This document shows positions 52,467-61,332 of a stretch of 64,000 nt of DNA, in pieces. Position numbers and translations under genes: made by a program. The stretch spans positions 1-64,000 of the forward strand of contig CAKTVL010000007.1 in the NCBI GenBank assembly GCA_934623575.1. Direction: 5' to 3'. Below the pieces are notes generated by a model. That model did no database searches and had not been told where the DNA came from. It saw only the letters and a list, made by a program, of their open reading frames with translations. Position 1 is the stretch's first letter. Every line of letters starts with the position of its first letter. The DNA comes from an uncultured Oscillospiraceae bacterium (GTDB lineage Bacteria; Bacillota; Clostridia; Oscillospirales; Oscillospiraceae).

Positions 52467-53255
52467 ATGGACAGACGGCAGGTGCTGGACCGGGCCGCCC
52501 GGGATGCGGAGGAGCGGCTGCTTTTGAGCCGGATATGGGACAAGTGGGAGCAGTGCCGGACGCGGAATCACCCCACGGCCACCGGGTTCCTCTCGCCCCA
52601 GGAACAGGCTGCGGCACAAGGGCTTCTGGGCATTTTGGGCGTCCGGGACGGGTACGCGTTCACCGGCGGATACGAGGGGGCGGAGCGAAAGCGGCTGGTG
52701 TTCCTGCCGGAGTGGCAGGAGGCGCCGGACGGAGGGGAGATCGCGGCGCTGCGGGCCGTGTGCCGCAGCGGCTGCGACCTGACCCACAGGGATTTTTTGG
52801 GCAGTCTGATGTCTCTGGGATTGACCAGAGAAAAGATAGGCGATATACTGGTGATACCCGGCGGCTGCCAGGTGCTCATCGACCCGGCGGCGGAGGGATT
52901 TCTGACCCAAAGCTGGGAGAGCGCCGGGCGGGAAAAACTGACCGTGACCGCGGTGCCAACGGAGGAACTCGTTGTGCCGCAGCGCCTTGCGGCCAAGGAG
53001 ATACGGAACACGGTGTCGTCGCTGCGGCTGGACAATGTGCTCGCGGCGGCCTTTTCCCTCAGCCGGGGAAGGGCGGCGGAGGCCGTGGAAAAAGGGGCGG
53101 TGCAGGTGAACTATGTGACCTGCGTAAAGCCGGACAAGGCCGTGGCGGCGGGGGACGTGATCACCTGCCGGGGCATGGGGAAGAGCATACTGGATGAAGT
53201 AGGCGGCGTAACGAAGAAAGGACGATATTTCGTCAACATACGGCGCTTTGTATGA
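52467..53255 (+). CDS. ylmH: S4-domain RNA-binding protein, YlmH/RqcP2 type
   Basis: 262 aa. N-terminal and middle domains (FLSPQEQAAAQGLLG; GSLMSLGLTREKIGDILV) and a C-terminal S4 domain (LRLDNVLAAAFSLSRGRAAEAVEKGAVQVNYVTCVKPDKAVAAGDVITCRGMGK) match YlmH. YlmH binds the stalled 50S-tRNA complex in ribosome quality control and often sits by division genes. Here it follows an ABC exporter instead, with GGGGGAG 5 bases upstream of ATG 52467. A GTG at 52461 overlaps the ABC stop and is an alternative. Confidence 0.9.
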   Translation: MDRRQVLDRAARDAEERLLLSRIWDKWEQCRTRNHPTATGFLSPQEQAAAQGLLGILGVRDGYAFTGGYEGAERKRLVFLPEWQEAPDGGEIAALRAVCRSGCDLTHRDFLGSLMSLGLTREKIGDILVIPGGCQVLIDPAAEGFLTQSWESAGREKLTVTAVPTEELVVPQRLAAKEIRNTVSSLRLDNVLAAAFSLSRGRAAEAVEKGAVQVNYVTCVKPDKAVAAGDVITCRGMGKSILDEVGGVTKKGRYFVNIRRFV

Positions 53256-53307
53256 AGTGGACTGCGTTGTGGAACGGCGCAGAATGACATGGAAAAGAGG
53301 CAGAACG

Positions 53308-53520
53308 ATGGAAAAGAGCAGGATCGACCGGATCAACGAGCTGGCACGCAAGGCCAAGGCCGAGGGACTGACGGAGGAGGAGCTGGCCGAGCGCGATGAG
53401 CTGCGGCAGGAGTATCTGAACGCGGTGATGCGCAACGCCCGGGACGTGCTGGAGAACACCTACATCGTGGACGAGAAGGGCAACAAGCGGAAGCTGCGGG
53501 GGAAGGGAGAACAGGACTGA
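53308..53520 (+). CDS. DUF896 family protein (YnzC-like)
   Basis: 70 aa from the ATG at 53308 (AAGAGG upstream). IDRINELARKAKAEGLTEEELAERDELRQEYLNAVMRN is the conserved DUF896 helical hairpin. A related Bacillus protein (YnzC) is linked to the SOS response, but no function is established. The stop shares an A with the ATG of the next gene (TGATG). Confidence 0.92.
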   Translation: MEKSRIDRINELARKAKAEGLTEEELAERDELRQEYLNAVMRNARDVLENTYIVDEKGNKRKLRGKGEQD

Positions 53521-54782
53521 TGGCATACCAGTACGACCAGGACGGCGGGCTGCAGCCGGAGCAGCCCCGGCCGCCGAAAAAGAACAGCGAGAACAACGAC
53601 CTGGGGTCGTGGATCATTATCGGCGCCATGTTCCTCTTCGGCCTGTGGCCGGTGGGGCTGATCTTGCTGGTCAGCAAGCTCAGCGAGGGCGGCGGAAAGA
53701 AGATGCGCCGTCAGGCCCAGGACGCCTGGGCCCGCACCGCTGCGGGCAGCGCGTCCCAGAGACGCGCCGCCGGGGCGCAGACCGGCGCGGCAGCCAAGAG
53801 CGGCACGCCGGCCAAAAATGTGGTGCGGCAGATGACTGAGACGCCGGACTACTCCGACAAGGGCGCCAAGATCATGAAGATCATCGGCGGTGTGCTGGGC
53901 GTGGTGGGCGCGTTCCTGCTGCTGCGGGAGCTGGACTTCACCCTGGGCTACGCCATCAAGTACAACGAGTGGCTGTATCTGCTGCGGCAGATCTTCTACC
54001 CGGTGGGCATTCTGGCCGGCGGCGCGTCCCTGCTGCTGGGCAGCGGCGCCATGAAGCGCCGCCAGCGGCGCTTTGCCACCTACCTCCGCACCGTCGGGCA
54101 GAAGCAGGCCGTGCCCCTGGACTATCTGGCCCGGGCCGCCGACGTGTCCCGCCGCCGGGTGGAGAAGGACGTGAACCTGATGCTGGAAAAGGGCCTCTGG
54201 GGTGACGAGGCCTATATCGACATGGGCAGCGGTATGCTCTTCAAGTCCCAGGCCGCCGCCACGGCGTACTTTGATGCCGCCCACCGCGCCAAGGCGGAGC
54301 AGGGTCAGCCCGCACAGACCGCGCCCGCGCCGGCGGGCTACGCCGCCATCCTGGCCCAGATTCGCGAGCTGAACGACCGCATCGCCGACGAGGCCATCAG
54401 CGCCAAGCTGGACCGCATGGAGCAGGTGTCCGGCCGTATTTTCAAACTCATTGAAGAGGACGAGGCCAAGCGTGACGCCGCCGGCACGTTCCTGAACTAC
54501 TACCTGCCCACCACCCTGAAGCTGTTGGAAAACTACGCCAGCTTCGAGGAGGCCGGCGTCAGCGGCGAGAACCTGAGCCAGGCCAAGGCCAAGATCGAAA
54601 AGACCATGGACAGCATCGTGGCGGGCTTCGAGCACCAGCTGGACGAGCTGTACCGCACCGATGCCATGGATATCGACAGCGATATCCGGGTGATGGAGAC
54701 CATGCTGCGCCGGGACACCGCCAGCGTGGCGGACGACTTCGGCCTGAACGGCAGCAGCGCCGCCGCGCAGCAGGAGGAATAA
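53520..54782 (+). CDS. XpaC family protein (5-bromo-4-chloroindolyl phosphate hydrolysis)
   Basis: 420 aa. Two N-terminal membrane helix pairs (about 28-52 and 120-175), a winged-helix-like segment (LDYLARAADVSRRRVEKDVNLMLEKGLWG, residues 200-230) and a C-terminal XpaC coiled domain (GTFLNYYLPTTLKLLENYASFEEAG through DIDSDIRVMETMLRRD). XpaC-type proteins are named for an old phosphatase phenotype, and their role is unknown; relatives partner TelA tellurite-resistance proteins. The translation start overlaps the DUF896 stop. Confidence 0.85.
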   Translation: MAYQYDQDGGLQPEQPRPPKKNSENNDLGSWIIIGAMFLFGLWPVGLILLVSKLSEGGGKKMRRQAQDAWARTAAGSASQRRAAGAQTGAAAKSGTPAKNVVRQMTETPDYSDKGAKIMKIIGGVLGVVGAFLLLRELDFTLGYAIKYNEWLYLLRQIFYPVGILAGGASLLLGSGAMKRRQRRFATYLRTVGQKQAVPLDYLARAADVSRRRVEKDVNLMLEKGLWGDEAYIDMGSGMLFKSQAAATAYFDAAHRAKAEQGQPAQTAPAPAGYAAILAQIRELNDRIADEAISAKLDRMEQVSGRIFKLIEEDEAKRDAAGTFLNYYLPTTLKLLENYASFEEAGVSGENLSQAKAKIEKTMDSIVAGFEHQLDELYRTDAMDIDSDIRVMETMLRRDTASVADDFGLNGSSAAAQQEE

Positions 54783-54784
54783 GA

Positions 54785-54823
54785 GCCAAAAGGGAAACGC
54801 AGGGCCTGCGTTTCCCTTTTGTG
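54785..54823 (+). terminator. Terminator of the ABC-ylmH-XpaC cluster
   Basis: AAAGGGAAACGCAGG and its inverted copy around a single G, followed by TTTTGT. Confidence 0.9.
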
Positions 54824-54856
54824 GTCGGAGGGGGGGAGACAAATCCCTGCGGGGGA

Positions 54857-54901
54857 CGGATTGCCACGACCAGTCTGCGGACTGGTCTCGCAATGACAGG
54901 A
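54857..54901 (-). repeat. REP-like palindromic repeat, copy 3 (inverted, different hairpin tip)
   Basis: The outer parts TCATTGCGAG and GTGGCAATCCG are kept, but the inner stem is GACCAGTC/GACTGGTC instead of the GGGC/GCCC of copies 1 and 2. Confidence 0.75.
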
Positions 54902-55092
54902 CGCGGGCCGATGTACCTAAAGGTACTTGCTGCGCGGCGTCGGGGACGCCGGCCCCTACGGACGAACGCAAGGGGGGTGCCGGTCAACGGGCGGGCGGAT
55001 GTGGGCATCCCGCCCCTACGAAAAGGTTCGATAGACGGGTGTAGGGGCCGATGTCCTCGGCGGCCCGAGACGATAGAACGACAAGGCCGGAA

Positions 55093-55161
55093 CGTGGCAC
55101 CGGGCAGCGGCAGCGAAGCGGTAGCGGAAAGCTGTGAGGGCACAGTCCTTTGGACCGACAA
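55093..55161 (+). repeat. 69-bp dispersed repeat, copy B
   Basis: Six differences from 21071-21139. Confidence 0.8.
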
Positions 55162-55369
55162 CGTTGAGCAATGGGCCGATTGCGTGTGGTGGAATTTGAG
55201 GGTCTGCGCGGGGCATAGCGCGCCAAGGGGTCCTTAGACCGTAGGTCTGAGTGGTTTTCTTTGGTGCCTTTCTTTTGACACCAAAAGAAAGACACTCGCG
55301 CCGGGGCGCGAAATGCCCCTGCGGGGGGGGGACGGGGAGACGGATCGCCACGGGCGCGCGGAGCGCGCA

Positions 55370-55495
55370 CACCTCATCCGTCAGCCTGTGGCTGACACCT
55401 GTCTCCCTGCGGGTCGGTCGGTTCGCGGGTCTGACACGCCACCGGCGTGTCATTCAATACCGCGAACCCTCAAGGGGAAGGCAAAGGGGGATCCC
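55370..55495 (-). repeat. 126-bp structured repeat, copy B (inverted)
   Basis: Reverse complement of 27574-27699 with scattered changes. The inner stem reads TGACACGCC/GGCGTGTCA, a compensated change from TGACAGGCC/GGCCTGTCA. Confidence 0.85.
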
Positions 55496-55539
55496 GCGCC
55501 TGCGGGGGATGGCGATGGGCGGAAAAAGAGGGTTGTTTG

Positions 55540-55568
55540 TTGACGGGGGGCGGAAAAAGGGGTACAAT
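55540..55568 (+). promoter_or_regulatory. Promoter of the glycogen operon
   Basis: TTGACG (55540-55545), 17-base spacer, TACAAT (55563-55568). Confidence 0.8.
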
Positions 55569-55571
55569 ATC

Positions 55572-55583
55572 GGTAACGTTACC
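55572..55583. promoter_or_regulatory. LacI-family operator at the glg promoter
   Basis: GGTAACGTTACC, a perfect palindrome with the central CG typical of LacI/GalR-family sites, positioned at the expected transcription start. Confidence 0.7.
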
Positions 55584-55663
55584 AGCGGCGCGTTTCGCTG
55601 GGTTTGGCGGGGCATGCATGGTAGGATAGAACGGACAGTGAGAGAGGAAAAGGAGCGGAGGAT

Positions 55664-57526
55664 ATGACGCAGTACCCGGCGCACGACCAGTACACCTATT
55701 TCGGCGCACATCCGGCGGAGGGAGGATACGTCTTCCGGGTGTGGGCGCCCCACGCCCGCGCGGTGGCGCTGGCGGGGGAGTTCAACGGCTGGGAAATGCA
55801 GCCCATGACGCGGCTGGAGGGCGGCGTGTGGGAGACTACGGCGCCGGCCAGGGTCTACGACGCCTACAAATACGTGGTCACCGGGGCGGACGGGCGGACG
55901 GTGTGGAAGGCCGACCCCTACGCCTTTCACGCGGCCACGCGGCCGGGGACGGACAGCAAGGTCTATGACCTGGGCGGCTATGCCTGGCAGGACCAGGAGT
56001 GGCGGCGGCAGCGGCTGGAGAAGCCACCGGTGGAGGGGCCGCTGCTGATCTACGAGGTGCATCTGGGCTCCTGGCGGCGGCACGAGGACGGCACGTCCCT
56101 GAGCTACCGGGAGCTGGCCAAGGAGCTGCCGGCCTACGTCAAGGGCATGGGCTATAACTTCGTGGAGCTGCTGCCGGTGACGGAGTATCCCCTGGACGAC
56201 AGCTGGGGGTATCAGTGCACGGGGTATTTCGCCCCCACCAGCCGGTACGGCACGCCCCACGACTTCATGGCGCTGGTGGACGCGCTGCACCGCTCGGGGC
56301 TGGGCGTAATACTGGACTGGGTGCCGGCCCACTTCTGCAAGGACAGCCACGGGCTTATCGAATTTGACGGCACCTGCCTCTACGAGTACGGCGACCCCCT
56401 GAAATGGGAGCACGCCGGGTGGGGCACCCGTGTGTTCGACTTCGGCAAGCCGGAGGTCCGGGAATTCCTGCTGTCCTCCGCCGTCTACTGGTTGAAGGAA
56501 TACCACATCGACGGACTGCGGGTGGACGCCGTGGCGTCCATGCTGTATCTGGACTATGACCGGCAGGGCGGCGCGTGGCGGCCCAACCGGGACGGCGGAC
56601 GGGAGAATCTGGAGGCCATCGGGTTTCTGCGGGAGCTGAATCAGGCGGCCTTTGCCGCCGACCCGGCGGCGCTGATGGTGGCGGAGGAGTCCACCGCCTG
56701 GCCGCTGGTGACCTATCCGCCGGAACAGGGCGGACTGGGGTTCAACCTGAAGTGGAACATGGGGTGGATGAACGACCTGTGCCACTATCTGAAGATGGAC
56801 CCCTATTTCCGGCAGTATCACCACAGGGACGTGACGTTCTCCATGGTGTATGCCTTTTCTGAGAACTATGTGCTGCCGCTGTCCCACGACGAGGTGGTGC
56901 ACATGAAGGGCTCTCTCCGGGGCAAGATGCCCGGCGACGACTGGCGGCAGCTGGCCGGGGTGAGGAGCTTCTGGGCGTACATGCTGTGCCATCCGGGGAA
57001 GAAGCTGCTGTTTATGGGCAGCGAGCTGCCCCAGTGGCACGAGTGGGCCTTCCGGGGGCAGCTGGACTGGTATCTGCTGGACGACCCGGCCTGCCGGGCC
57101 AGCCACGAGTGCATCCGGCAGCTGAACCGGCTGTATAAGCGCAACCGGTGCCTGTGGGAGAACGACCGGGACTGGGAGGGCTTTGAGTGGCTGGTGGCGG
57201 ACGACAACCACAGCAACGTGATCGTGTTCCTGCGGCGGGACCGGAAGGGGCACGAGATACTCTGCGCGGTGAACTTCGCGCCGGTGCCGTGGGAGAATTA
57301 CCGCTTCGGCGTGCCGGAGGCGGCGCGGTATGAGGTACTGTTCAACACGGACGACGTGTGCTGGGGCGGCAGCGGCTGCGCCGCCGCACAGGGCGAGGTC
57401 CTGACGGTGGAGGATATTCCGTCCCACGGGAGGGAGACGTCCCTGGCGCTGACCATACCGCCCCTGGGCGCGGTGCTGCTGCGGGGTCAGGGCCGGCGGA
57501 CACGAAAAAAGAAGAGTGGAGAATAA
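55664..57526 (+). CDS. glgB: 1,4-alpha-glucan branching enzyme
   Basis: 620 aa, GH13. N-terminal CBM48 (YVFRVWAPHARAVALAGEFNGWE), then the barrel with ELLPVTEYPLDDSWGYQ, DGLRVDAVASMLYLDY (nucleophile D288), MVAEESTAWP (acid E341) and LSHDEVVHMKGS (third acid). It moves alpha-1,4 chains to alpha-1,6 branch points in glycogen. AAAGGAG precedes the ATG. It heads the glgBCDAP operon under the promoter and LacI-type operator at 55540-55583. The short C-terminal tail is basic (RRTRKKKSGE). Confidence 0.97.
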   Translation: MTQYPAHDQYTYFGAHPAEGGYVFRVWAPHARAVALAGEFNGWEMQPMTRLEGGVWETTAPARVYDAYKYVVTGADGRTVWKADPYAFHAATRPGTDSKVYDLGGYAWQDQEWRRQRLEKPPVEGPLLIYEVHLGSWRRHEDGTSLSYRELAKELPAYVKGMGYNFVELLPVTEYPLDDSWGYQCTGYFAPTSRYGTPHDFMALVDALHRSGLGVILDWVPAHFCKDSHGLIEFDGTCLYEYGDPLKWEHAGWGTRVFDFGKPEVREFLLSSAVYWLKEYHIDGLRVDAVASMLYLDYDRQGGAWRPNRDGGRENLEAIGFLRELNQAAFAADPAALMVAEESTAWPLVTYPPEQGGLGFNLKWNMGWMNDLCHYLKMDPYFRQYHHRDVTFSMVYAFSENYVLPLSHDEVVHMKGSLRGKMPGDDWRQLAGVRSFWAYMLCHPGKKLLFMGSELPQWHEWAFRGQLDWYLLDDPACRASHECIRQLNRLYKRNRCLWENDRDWEGFEWLVADDNHSNVIVFLRRDRKGHEILCAVNFAPVPWENYRFGVPEAARYEVLFNTDDVCWGGSGCAAAQGEVLTVEDIPSHGRETSLALTIPPLGAVLLRGQGRRTRKKKSGE

Positions 57527-57547
57527 GAGAGCAGGAGGTACGCAAGG

Positions 57548-58756
57548 ATGAAGAAGGAGTGTGTGGCGATGCTGCTGGCCGGCGGCCAGGGCAGCCGCCT
57601 GTATGTACTCACCGGCAGCATGGCCAAGCCCGCCGTGCCCTTCGGCGGCAAATTCCGCATTATCGACTTTCCCCTGTCCAACTGCACCAACTCCGGCATC
57701 GACACGGTGGGCGTGCTGACCCAGTACCGGCCGCTGGAGCTGAATACCTACATCGGCAGCGGCCAGCCCTGGGAGCTGGACCGCATCAGCGGCGGCGTGC
57801 ATATCCTGCCGCCCTATCAGAGCGCCGGCGGCGCGGTGTGGTACAAGGGCACCGCCAACGCCATCTATCAGAACATCGGGTTCGTGGACCTGTACGACCC
57901 GGAGTATGTGCTGGTATTGTCCGGCGACCATATCTACAAGATGGACTACTCCGACATGCTGCGGCATCACAAGGAGACCGGGGCGGACTGCACCATCTCC
58001 GTGATGGAGGTGCCCTGGGAGGATGCCAGCCGCTTCGGCATCATGTCCGTGGACGGCGAGGACAACATCACGGAATTCGCCGAGAAGCCCAGGGAGCCCA
58101 AGAGCAACCTGGCGTCCATGGGCATCTATATCTTCACCTGGAAGAAGCTGCGGCAGTATCTGATCGCCGACGAGGCGGACAGCGGCAGCGACAACGACTT
58201 CGGAAAGAATATCATCCCCACCATGCTGAGGGCCGGGGAGAAAATGGCGGCCTATCGCTTCGAGGGGTACTGGAAGGACGTGGGGACGCTGGACTCTCTG
58301 TGGGACGCCAACATGGATATGCTGTCCCCCGGCTCCGGGCTGAACCTGCTGGACAAGAAATGGCGCATCTACGGACGGACGCCCACCTGCCCGCCCACCT
58401 ACATCGGGGAGAAGGGCGACGTGGGCAACAGCGCCATCGCCAAGGGCTGCACCGTGCTGGGCGAGGTGAAGAACTCCGTGCTCAGCACCGGCACCACCGT
58501 GGCGGAGGGCGCGTCGGTGTCCTACTCGGTGGTGATGCCGGGAGCGGTGATCGAGGAGGGGGCCAGAGTGGCCTACGCCATCGTGGGAGAGGGCTGCCGC
58601 GTGGGCAAAAACGCCGTGGTAGGCGGCGCGCCGGGCAGCGTGGCCTTTGACGACTGGGGCATCGCCGTGCTGGGGCCCCGGACGGAGGTACACGACGGAG
58701 AGGTCATCGAGCCGAAAATGATGCTGGGGGAGAACGGCAAGGAGGTGCGCAGATGA
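57548..58756 (+). CDS. glgC: Glucose-1-phosphate adenylyltransferase
   Basis: 402 aa. [33 protein letters not shown] (nucleotide and regulatory loop), [10 protein letters not shown] (catalytic Asp), EKP in [10 protein letters not shown] and a C-terminal left-handed beta helix. It makes ADP-glucose from ATP and glucose-1-phosphate, the committed step of glycogen synthesis. CAGGAGG lies upstream, 21 bases after glgB. Its stop overlaps the glgD start by 4 bases (ATGA). Confidence 0.97.
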   Translation: MKKECVAMLLAGGQGSRLYVLTGSMAKPAVPFGGKFRIIDFPLSNCTNSGIDTVGVLTQYRPLELNTYIGSGQPWELDRISGGVHILPPYQSAGGAVWYKGTANAIYQNIGFVDLYDPEYVLVLSGDHIYKMDYSDMLRHHKETGADCTISVMEVPWEDASRFGIMSVDGEDNITEFAEKPREPKSNLASMGIYIFTWKKLRQYLIADEADSGSDNDFGKNIIPTMLRAGEKMAAYRFEGYWKDVGTLDSLWDANMDMLSPGSGLNLLDKKWRIYGRTPTCPPTYIGEKGDVGNSAIAKGCTVLGEVKNSVLSTGTTVAEGASVSYSVVMPGAVIEEGARVAYAIVGEGCRVGKNAVVGGAPGSVAFDDWGIAVLGPRTEVHDGEVIEPKMMLGENGKEVRR

Positions 58757-59865
58757 AGGGCCTGCATGGGATCATCTTCTCCTATGAGAAGGAGAACGGG
58801 CTGCACGAGCTGATCGAGAACCGGGTACACGGGTCCATCCCCTTTGGCGGGGACTATCGCATTATCGACTTTATCCTCTCCAGCATGGTCAACGCCGGGG
58901 TCACGGACGTGGGCGTGATCATGCACGGGAAATGCCAGTCGCTGCTGGACCATCTGGGCAGCGGAAAGAGCTGGGACCTCAGCCGCAACTTCGGCGGGCT
59001 GACGCTGCTGCCGGCCTTCGCCTACACCGAGCAGCGCCACGGCGACGGACAGTTCCGGGGCCGGGTGGAGGCACTGGGCAGCGTGATGAACTATCTGAAG
59101 GGCATACGGCAGGAGTATGTGGTGCTGTCGGACAGCGACACGGTGATCAACGCGCCGCTGGAGGATGTGCTGCGCCGCCATGTGGACAGCGGCGCGGACA
59201 TCACCGCCGTGTGCACCGCCGCGCCGGGGGACGGGCAGGACACCTATTTCCGGCTGGATGAGGCGGGGCGCATCACGGATACGGCCTACGGCCTGTATAC
59301 GCCGGAGGGGTACCGGTGCCTGAATATCTTCGTGCTGCGGACGGAGCTGCTGATCGAGCTGGTGACGGAGTGCCTGCGGCACAACCGCTACAGCCTGCGG
59401 CGGGATATTTTGCAGGGCATGAGCGGGCAGCTGGACCTGCGGGGCTATGTGTACGACGGCTACGCCGCCCACATCAGCACCCTGCAGAACTACTACGACC
59501 GCAGCATGGAGCTGCTGGACGGCAGGACCCGCAGCGCTCTGTTCTGCCCGGAGCGGCCGGTGTACGGCAAGGAGAACGACTCGCCCTCCAGCTATATCGA
59601 CCCGGAGGGCGGGTGCGTGAACTCGCTGGCGGCGGACGGCTGCGACATCCAGGGCAGCGTGAAAAACTGCGTGCTGTTCCGGAACGTGCGTATCGAAAAG
59701 GGCGCCAGCGTGGAAAACTGTATCCTGTTCAAGGACACGGTGGTGAAGCGCGGAGCCGTGCTGCGGGGCGTGATCACCGACAAGTATGTGACCATCAGCG
59801 AAAACGTGACGCTGATGGGCCACGAGCGCTATCCCATCGTCATCGCCAAGGGCGCGACGGTGTGA
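58753..59865 (+). CDS. glgD: GlgD, non-catalytic ADP-glucose pyrophosphorylase subunit
   Basis: 370 aa. The GlgC fold is kept, but the N-terminal glycine-rich pyrophosphorylase loop is reduced ([40 protein letters not shown]) and the catalytic Asp region reads LSDSDTVIN. The C-terminus has hexapeptide helix repeats. In Firmicutes GlgD forms a hetero-oligomer with GlgC and raises its activity. The 4-base overlap with glgC supports coupled, balanced synthesis. Confidence 0.95.
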   Translation: MKGLHGIIFSYEKENGLHELIENRVHGSIPFGGDYRIIDFILSSMVNAGVTDVGVIMHGKCQSLLDHLGSGKSWDLSRNFGGLTLLPAFAYTEQRHGDGQFRGRVEALGSVMNYLKGIRQEYVVLSDSDTVINAPLEDVLRRHVDSGADITAVCTAAPGDGQDTYFRLDEAGRITDTAYGLYTPEGYRCLNIFVLRTELLIELVTECLRHNRYSLRRDILQGMSGQLDLRGYVYDGYAAHISTLQNYYDRSMELLDGRTRSALFCPERPVYGKENDSPSSYIDPEGGCVNSLAADGCDIQGSVKNCVLFRNVRIEKGASVENCILFKDTVVKRGAVLRGVITDKYVTISENVTLMGHERYPIVIAKGATV

Positions 59866-59884
59866 GACGGGAAAGGAGACTGCC

Positions 59885-61312
59885 ATGAAGCTGCTGTATG
59901 TGACCAGCGAGGCCTATCCCTTCTGCAAGACCGGCGGCCTGGCCGACGTGGCCGGGAGCCTGCCCCCGGCCCTGGCGGCGTCGGGGGTGGAGACGGCGGT
60001 GATACTGCCGCTGTACGACAAGATCGGACAGAGCTGGCGGGAGAAAATGACCTTCCGCAGGTATATCTATGTGGACCTGGGGTGGCGGCACGAGTACTGC
60101 GGGCTGTTCTCTCTGCGGGACCGGGGCGTGACCTGGTATTTCGTGGACAACGAGAAGTATTTCCGCCGGGGACGGCTGTACGGCGAGTTCGACGACGGCG
60201 AGCGTTTCGCCTTTTTCAGCAAGGCGGTGATCGACCTGCTGCCCAGCCTGGACTGGATGCCGGACGTGCTGCACTGCAACGACTGGCAGACGGCGCTGGT
60301 GCCCATCTATCTCAAGGACGCGGCCACCCGGTGGTGGGAGATACGCCACATCCGCACGGTGTTCACCATACACAATATCGAGTACCAGGGCCGCTACGGC
60401 GCGGACAGCGTGGACCAGCTGTTCGGACTGGACCGGGGCTGGTATGAGGACGGGACGCTGCGCATGGACGGCGACGTGAACCTGATGAAGGGCGCCATGC
60501 TCATGGCCGACGCCGTGACCACCGTGAGCCCCACCTATGCCGCGCAGCTCCACGACCCGCGGTACGCCGAGGGGCTGGAGAGCGTGGTGGACGCCGTCGG
60601 CTGGAAAATGCACGGCGTGGTCAACGGCATCGACACGGAGACCTACGACCCCGCCGCCGACCCGGCGCTGCCGGCGCACTACACGGCGGCGGACATGGCC
60701 GGAAAGGCCGTGTGCAAATCGTCGCTGCAGGCGGCGCTGGGGCTGGCACAGGAGGCGGACACGCCGCTGCTGGCCATGGTGACCCGGCTGGTGGGCCACA
60801 AGGGGCTGGACCTGGTGCAGCAGGCCATGGACGGCATCCTGGCCGCCGGGTGCCAGTTCGTGGTGCTGGGCACCGGCGACGGGCAGTATGAGGACTTCTT
60901 CCGCTGGAAGGCGGGGCAGTATCCGGGGCGGATGTCGGCGCAGATCCTGTACGCCGAGGACCTGTCGCGGCGGGTGTACGCCGGGGCGGACCTGTTTTTG
61001 ATGCCCAGCCGCAGCGAGCCCTGCGGGCTGAGCCAGATGATCGCCATGCGCTACGGCGCGGTGCCCATCGTGCGCAGCACCGGCGGGCTGGCGGACACGG
61101 TGCGCTCCTGCCAGGTGGGGCAGGAGGACGGCACGGGGTATCTGTTCGGCGACTACGACGCCGGGGCCATGCTGAGCGTGATCGGGCAGGCCACGGGGCT
61201 GTACCGGGGCGACCGGGCGGGCTTTGACACCGTGCGGCAGCGGGGCATGACGGCGGACTTCAGCTGGGGCCGCAGCGCCGGGGCCTATCGACACATCTAT
61301 GAGAACCTTTGA
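59885..61312 (+). CDS. glgA: Glycogen synthase (ADP-glucose)
   Basis: 475 aa, GT5. The ADP-glucose motif KTGGLADVAGSLP is at residues 15-27, HCNDWQTALVPIYL near 130, and the C-terminal donor site SRSEPCGLSQMIAMRYGAVPIVRSTGGLADTV near 378. It extends alpha-1,4 glucan from ADP-glucose. AAAGGAG is upstream of the ATG. It follows glgD by 19 bases and precedes glgP by 20. Confidence 0.97.
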   Translation: MKLLYVTSEAYPFCKTGGLADVAGSLPPALAASGVETAVILPLYDKIGQSWREKMTFRRYIYVDLGWRHEYCGLFSLRDRGVTWYFVDNEKYFRRGRLYGEFDDGERFAFFSKAVIDLLPSLDWMPDVLHCNDWQTALVPIYLKDAATRWWEIRHIRTVFTIHNIEYQGRYGADSVDQLFGLDRGWYEDGTLRMDGDVNLMKGAMLMADAVTTVSPTYAAQLHDPRYAEGLESVVDAVGWKMHGVVNGIDTETYDPAADPALPAHYTAADMAGKAVCKSSLQAALGLAQEADTPLLAMVTRLVGHKGLDLVQQAMDGILAAGCQFVVLGTGDGQYEDFFRWKAGQYPGRMSAQILYAEDLSRRVYAGADLFLMPSRSEPCGLSQMIAMRYGAVPIVRSTGGLADTVRSCQVGQEDGTGYLFGDYDAGAMLSVIGQATGLYRGDRAGFDTVRQRGMTADFSWGRSAGAYRHIYENL

Positions 61313-61332
61313 CCAAAGGAGGGTATCCTGAT

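Larger units (their letters stand above)
54824..55535. repeat. Mosaic repeat island upstream of glgB
   Basis: About 700 bases without a supported gene, made of recurring modules: an inverted REP-like copy (54857-54901), GGCCGATGT and CCTAAAGGTAC hairpin pieces (54905-54960), GGGCGGATGTGGGCATC (54990-55006), the 69-bp block (55093-55161), a TTTCTTTTGACACCAAAAGAAA hairpin (55270-55290), and the 126-bp structured repeat (55370-55495). All have counterparts at 20.9-21.3 kb or 27.6-27.8 kb. Confidence 0.75.

Noticed and set aside
55454..58693. A 1,079-codon minus-strand frame opposite glgB and glgC
   Set aside because: A shadow of two well-identified enzymes.
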